DNA of 64,000 bases from Rhineura floridana (lineage: Eukaryota; Chordata; Lepidosauria; Squamata; Rhineuridae), in contig NC_084497.1 in NCBI RefSeq assembly GCF_030035675.1, positions 25,166,455 to 25,230,454 of the forward strand, given 5' to 3'. Shown piece by piece: positions 54,206 through 64,000 of the stretch. Under the pieces are notes generated by a model, which saw only the letters and a program-made list of their open reading frames with translations, was not told the DNA's origin and searched no databases. Position numbers and translations under genes: made by a program. How positions within the stretch are numbered: position 1 is the first letter of the stretch; each line of letters begins with the position of its first letter.

Positions 54206-54597
54206 TAACAGTCATCCCTGACTACTGGCCAGGCTGACTGGTTGATAGGAGTTTAGAGCCCAACAACATCTGGATGACAAGAGGTTGCCCATCCCTGGTC
54301 TGCATTGACTGATAACAGCTCTTCACCATCTCCAGGAGAGTGAGGTTTGTGGGTTTTTTTAATGCAGATGGTAGGAACTGAATCTAGAACTTTCAACACA
54401 TACAACAGCTCCTCCCTGCAGAAGAGTTAACCATCCAAGCTATGAAAGTTCCAGACTGGGCCATTTGCTCCATGATATCCCCAATACCAATGCAACCAGT
54501 CACTTGAAGGCAACTCTTAAATTACTAATAACAACGGATGAGAGGGGGAAAGTGATGGGAAAGGCAAAACTGGCCCACATGGACTAATAAACATTGT

Positions 54598-54712
54598 TCT
54601 TCGACCTTGGCTCCCCAGATGTTCTCAGACTACAACTCCCATCAACCCAAGCCAGCTTAGCCACTGGTCAAAGGATCATGGGAGTTGTAGTCCGACATTG
54701 GCATAAAGCATT
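54598..54712. mobile_element. Palindromic hAT MITE
   Basis: The inverted arms agactacaactcccatcaac and catgggagttgtagtccgac mark the family. Ends are eroded. Confidence 0.7.
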
Positions 54713-54717
54713 TTATA

Positions 54718-55032
54718 CTTGGGCCGTAGCTCAGTGGTAGATCATCCGCCTTGCACCCAGAGGGGGAGGGTTCAATCCCCAGTGTCTCTAGATAGGTAGG
54801 GTTGGGAACGACTCCCGTCTCTGAAACTCTGAGGAGTCGCTGCTGGTTAGTATAAGTGGGGACACCTTTGGCCAGCCAGATGTTGCTGAACTACAGTTCC
54901 CATCAGCCCCGGCCAACATGCCAATGGCCACGGACGACAGTAGCCCAGTAGCATCAAATGGGCTGACGGTTCCTCACACCTGGTTTGGCGATGCAGAGTT
55001 AGATGGATTGACTCCGCATAAGGTAGCTTCCT
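54718..55032 (+). mobile_element. tRNA-headed SINE split by a hAT MITE
   Basis: The head gggccgtagctcagtggtag and B-box-like gggttcaatcccc start the SINE. Its tail (gatgcagagttagatggatt) resumes after a palindromic hAT MITE at about 54,862-54,985 (ctgaactacagttcccatca). Confidence 0.75.
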
Positions 55033-55164
55033 ACAGTCCCGACAGAGATAAAAGAGGAAGGGATTATAGCCAAGTAGGAGAGCACTTGCTTTGCATGCAG
55101 AATGAGCCAAGTCCAAGCAGGCGTCTCTCATTAAAAGGAGCACATAGCCGATGCATTCGCTCCC

Positions 55165-55762
55165 CCGAGAAGCAGCGACAGCCAACAACTTGGAAGGCTT
55201 TCAAAGAGGATTAGACAAATTCGTGGAGGAGAAGGCTATCAAATGGCTACTGGCTATGCTCTGCCCTCCATAGTCAGAGGTGGCATGCTTCCAAATACCA
55301 ATCATTTATTTATTTGATTTATATCCCGCCCTTCCTCCCACCAGGAGCCCAGGGCGGCATCCCAGAGTGCAGGACACAGAATAATAGGCTCAAGTTACAG
55401 GAAAGAAAATCTTCCTAACTGTTACAGCCGTACGACAATAGAGCCAATGACCTAGGGAGGGTGGTGGGCTCTCCAGCACTGGAGGCACTCAAGAGGCAGC
55501 TTGGACAGCCACCTGTCAGGGATGCTTTGATTTGGATTCCTGCATTGAGCAAGGGGTTGGACTTGATGGCCTCACAGGCCCTTTCCAACGCTACTATTTT
55601 ATGATTCTTCCAGTTGCTGGAAACCACAGGGGAGGAGAGTGCTCTTGCACTCAGGTCCTACTTGCAGGCTTGCCATAGTGGGCATCTGGTTGGCCACAGT
55701 GAGAACAGGATGCTGAACTAGATGGGCCATTGGCCGTATCCAGCAGGCTCTTCTTATGACAG
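55165..55762 (+). mobile_element. CR1 3' end split by further LINE insertions
   Basis: One CR1 3' UTR runs 55,165-55,302 and resumes at 55,611-55,762, ending ctagatgggccattggccgt and cttcttatgac. The sequence between begins with a minus-strand L2 tail (55,303-55,362). It ends with a different CR1 subfamily at 55,380-55,610 whose tail is the bird-like ttttatgattct. Confidence 0.75.
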
Positions 55763-58052
55763 AAAAGATCTCTGCTCAAGACTCTGCAGAACCGGTGCCA
55801 GTTATGAGGCATAATACTGGAGCTAGATAGAACTGGTTAAAAGGCAACTTCTTATGCCCTCAATATGTACGTCAACCAACTTTTAACTGAAGTACTAAAC
55901 CAGCTTGCTGCTTTTACGTAAAACTTAGGAGATACAATCGTGGATCTCCTCTGTAGCATGGAGTGTGGCCCCCAGGCTCTTTGAAATACCAGAAAGAAGT
56001 GGGACCTCCACGAAAATGTGGCAGCATCAAGCGCTCCTGCTCACAGTTCTAGTTAGCCAGCCTTCCCAATATTCCATTTTTATTTCACACTTGTTTCCTC
56101 CAATGGTCAGTTGGCATTCCTAGGCCCATTGAGCATGCTCAATCCTCAACAAACAGATAGATAGATTAGAGGAGAGAGAGAGAGATTTGAACTAACGGAA
56201 TCCTCAAGAGCTCCCTCTCTAGGGCATGGGTGGTGTCATTTTGGCAGAATAAGCAACAGCACTCGCACCTTCAACACTGGTAATAGAAGGGATGTTAACA
56301 AGTTGGTTCTTTTACACACTTGATTCTTTGCATTTTAATACACACACACACAATGGGCTATTCACTGTTGGTTGCACTGCTAAGGGAAATGCAAATACAT
56401 TCTGGTTGGGAGAGCTGAAAAGGGAAACAGCCTCCCGTGGATGGTTGCCATTTCAGAACCTCTTAGCATTGAAAAATACCAGGTGTTTTGTTTACAAGAG
56501 CGCGAGCAAATCACTGACAGTAGCGGAATTCCCCTTTCTCTCCTCTGGAGGAAGAAAAAGTATCAAGTACCAGCAGGAGCCCACAGTCTGAAAGCAGAGC
56601 ACCCCAGGGACAATGGAGGATTCACACAGAAGGAAGGAGAAAGGGCACAAGATCTTAAAGGTCACCAATATTATTATTAGGATGGCATTTCAGTCTGATG
56701 GCTAAAATACCCGTGAGCTGTCATAGAGGGCTTGGAAAGTTGGACTGGCTAGCAGAAAATTACACTCTGGGCTTATGCAGCTCTGGGCAAGATGTCCTAC
56801 AACCAGTGGATGTTACTCCATTCGGGCAAATGAGGCACTGCCCCACCAACTTCAGTCTGCCCTCAGCCAGCTTCCACCTGTCTGCCTTCTTACTTACATC
56901 CGCTCCAGGGGGTGGCGCTATCTGCCAGCTCCCTCCCTCTTAGGCTCTGGTGCCCTCGTAGAACTCAGTAGGGAGGAGGGTAGAGACAAAGCTAGAATTA
57001 GTTAGCTCAGCCTCTCATTGGCTTGGGTTCCACCTACTGTTTGGAACTGGTGGGGCGGAAGTTAGAGCGCCCAATGGACACTAGCCACCACTGTCTAGAA
57101 CCTTCCAAACAGACCTTTAGTTGCTTCCTTAGCATTGCTTAGAGGTAGGCCACATTCACACTGGCTGAATATTCAGTCCCTCTTCCCACAGAACTGTGGG
57201 AATTGTAGGTCTGCAAAGGGAATAGGGGTCTTGTAACAGCTCTCAGCACCCTTCACAAACTACACTTCCCAGGATTCCTACACCAGGTTGTTATTCCCAA
57301 ATCCACACAGCAAGACACCATCACATTCTGACGTATATTTACATTTCAAACCAAATATTTCTTGGAGAGGGAAGAAAATCTGGGGAAAGGAACACGAAAA
57401 CCCTCTACTGGTTTGTGTAAGGGTAGTTGCTTACAAGGGGATTTTGGCCTTTCAAATGAGCCCAGTCATATCAAAACTCCCTTGGACTGTCCCCTCTTAT
57501 CCACAGAGACAACTAGGAGCATTAAAACGACCTCCAGAGTCAAAGGCCGTTTGCCGTTACATAGCAACGAACCCAGTCCTTCAGCAATTTGCTGGATAGT
57601 TCAATCTTCTCAGAAGAAGAAGGCAGGCATCCGCACTCGGTTTTGCCTCAGTTTTCACCTCACTGCGAGTGGAACTGCCCATTGCGATACCCGCTGAGGC
57701 CCAACCCTCAGCCATTTTTGCAGGCCCAGTCACACGTGTGTCTTCTCAAAGCAGGTCTCTTCCCACCCACCCCCAACGCCGTTGCCATGTTAAGCCCGGA
57801 GCACCGCTTTTCATGAGGAGTAATGCGCTCACCTACAGAGACCAGTATTTTGAAACGTGCCTTGAAACATCAATGGAAAGTTATCATAAGCCAAAGTAGA
57901 CATTCCTTCCGTACAACAGATCGACACGACGGCTCAGACAACTGGGTCTCTCTTCAGGCTAACCAAGTACACACAACGTCAAGCTGCTCATGCCCCACAC
58001 TGCTTCCCATCCCATCATCAATACTCTTTTCCCCAACCCTCCAAAATAGGGG
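55763..58052. other. Spacer and presumed TMEM52 3' UTR
   Basis: An AAGCACAT-type palindromic repeat copy lies at 57,155-57,290 (gaactgtgggaattgtaggt and acaaactacacttcccagga). Minus-strand aataaa occurs near 56,083-56,088, too far to claim as the TMEM52 signal. No coding segment is recognised. Confidence 0.4.
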
Positions 58053-62856
<4,804 letters not shown>

Positions 62857-64000
62857 CTGCTTCTCAGGCAGCTGGTAATAGATCCCTGGCTCACTCACAA
62901 TCAGGAAGAGATTCATCATCACTTGACCTTAATTGTTCCTAACTGGCCTGATTTGCATGGATGCTGGGGACAGGGAAATGGGGAGGTTGTGACATGACCC
63001 ACTGACACTCTAGCGGCTGCGTGTGGTGGACAGGATGCCTCTTAGAAGAAAGGCATTCCCCAGGGAAACATCCGTGGCACCATCATGGCCAGTTTTCAGG
63101 CACCCAAGTCAGACATTTCTGGTTTGCAGAGGGTTGTGTCCACCCCCTTCCAAAGCGCACAAGAGGGTCTTGCAGAGCGCACTGCAAGACCCGTGCGGGA
63201 CAAAAGATGTCATTGCGATATCAAAGGGACCGACAGGTGGGCACCCCCGTCTGTCTGTCCAACATGGTCCACGAGGGGTGGGAGAGACAATGATTTAGCC
63301 CATTGCCCAGATCCAGTCCCCTGCCCCTGGGGTAGAGGAACCAAAGGGCTGACTCCAAAGGGCTGTGATCTAAAAGGGGATCCAGCTCCACTGCGCATCC
63401 CACATGCATAAAGAACAGTAGCTGTTGTCCCCGGAGCTGCGATCTCAGAACCATCCTCTGGCACCCTTACGTAGCAGCTCTAAAGTAGCCCCACACAGCC
63501 TTATCATAACCTTCTCATTCCATTTCATAACACGTTTGGGAGCACAGAATGGACAAGACGGCTGTGCCTTTAGCTACCCTTTGTATCGCTGTTTTGTTAA
63601 CTTCCTCTTTTCAACCAGGCAGGGCATGAAACCATTGCCAGGATCTGAACACGCCATGATGGAAAAGTAAACAGAAGCTAAATACTTTCTTTCTCTCCCA
63701 TATGACACGAAAGAGAAAGGCGAGACACAGATGGGGAGGCGCGGGGACAAAACATGGCCCTCCAGGCCTCGCTATCTGGCCCTTGGGATTCTGCCCAGGT
63801 TGCAACCCTCACCTCCCTGTTTTACATCCCTCCTGAGTGTTTTTGAGCATTCTTGAACTCCCATCATGCCTCTTGCTTACCTGGATGAAGGAGGGAGAGA
63901 GGGGGGGGAGAGAGAGAGAGAGATGTGTGAGTGTGTGTAGAAACTCCCTACTGTACAAAAGGAGCATTTCCATTCAGTGCTCAGCTCACTTTTGCCTCTG
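62857..64000. other. Unresolved right edge
   Basis: The TMEM52 signal-peptide exon or the 3' end of the next minus-strand gene (CFAP74 in human) could lie here, but neither is demonstrated. A GA/GT microsatellite is at about 63,897-63,940, and hAT-like text (acttttgcctctg) is cut by the window end. Confidence 0.35.

Noticed and set aside
63085-63411. Plus-strand 108-codon frame near the right edge
   Set aside because: No domain, no clear splice sites, and overlapping frames of similar length on the other strand.

Overview
This window looks like nuclear DNA from a squamate reptile (lizard or snake). It is AT-leaning and intron-rich. Its interspersed repeats are a typical squamate mix: CR1 LINEs, L2-type LINEs, Bov-B LINE 3' ends, Sauria/Squam-type tRNA SINEs with a Bov-B-like tail, a 5S-rRNA-headed SINE, a tRNA-headed SINE with a CR1-like tail, MIR-like SINEs and many non-autonomous hAT elements, several with intact 8-bp target-site duplications (TSDs). 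No bacterial, viral or organelle-like gene block is visible. The species cannot be named from this window.

Three host loci can be supported. (1) 20.83-21.64 kb is a CpG island with GC boxes and a strong minus-strand splice donor at 20,872/20,873. By gene order it is best read as the promoter and non-coding first exon of GNB1, transcribed leftward, so positions 1-20,872 would be its first intron; no GNB1 coding exon is in the window. (2) 43,462-52,730 (+) is CALML6, a calmodulin-like four-EF-hand protein, recovered complete as five coding segments (ATG alone in the first, then 175, 145, 101 and 47 bp), with every phase and splice site consistent and a product of 156 residues. (3) TMEM52 (-) lies at 58,053-62,856: last exon (two PY motifs), transmembrane exon and a short cysteine-containing ectodomain exon were found; the signal-peptide exon was not. 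The order GNB1(-) / CALML6(+) / TMEM52(-) matches human 1p36.33 as I remember it, which supports the orthology calls. CALML6 and TMEM52 are convergent, about 5.3 kb apart at their stop codons.

Layout: 1-20.8 kb, presumed GNB1 intron 1 with scattered SINE, CR1, L2 and hAT copies and a G-rich degenerate tandem repeat beside the CpG island. 20.8-22 kb, promoter and an upstream local tandem duplication. 22-43.4 kb, intergenic, dense in nested transposons, including an L2 with a 251-codon reverse-transcriptase-end ORF. 43.4-53.2 kb, CALML6, whose introns are packed with tRNA SINEs, L2, hAT and a Bov-B 3' end that stops about 30 bp before an exon. 53.2-58 kb, repeat-rich spacer. 58-62.9 kb, TMEM52. 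62.9-64 kb, unresolved.

I did not find a new biological system. The most unusual structures are a near-perfect foldback hAT element (13,362-13,793), a 5S-rRNA-headed SINE nested in a LINE with a 12-bp target duplication (59,975-60,220), and an atypically long SINE with an unfamiliar GC-rich body (33,290-33,695). Everything was read by eye; repeat boundaries without a stated TSD are approximate.
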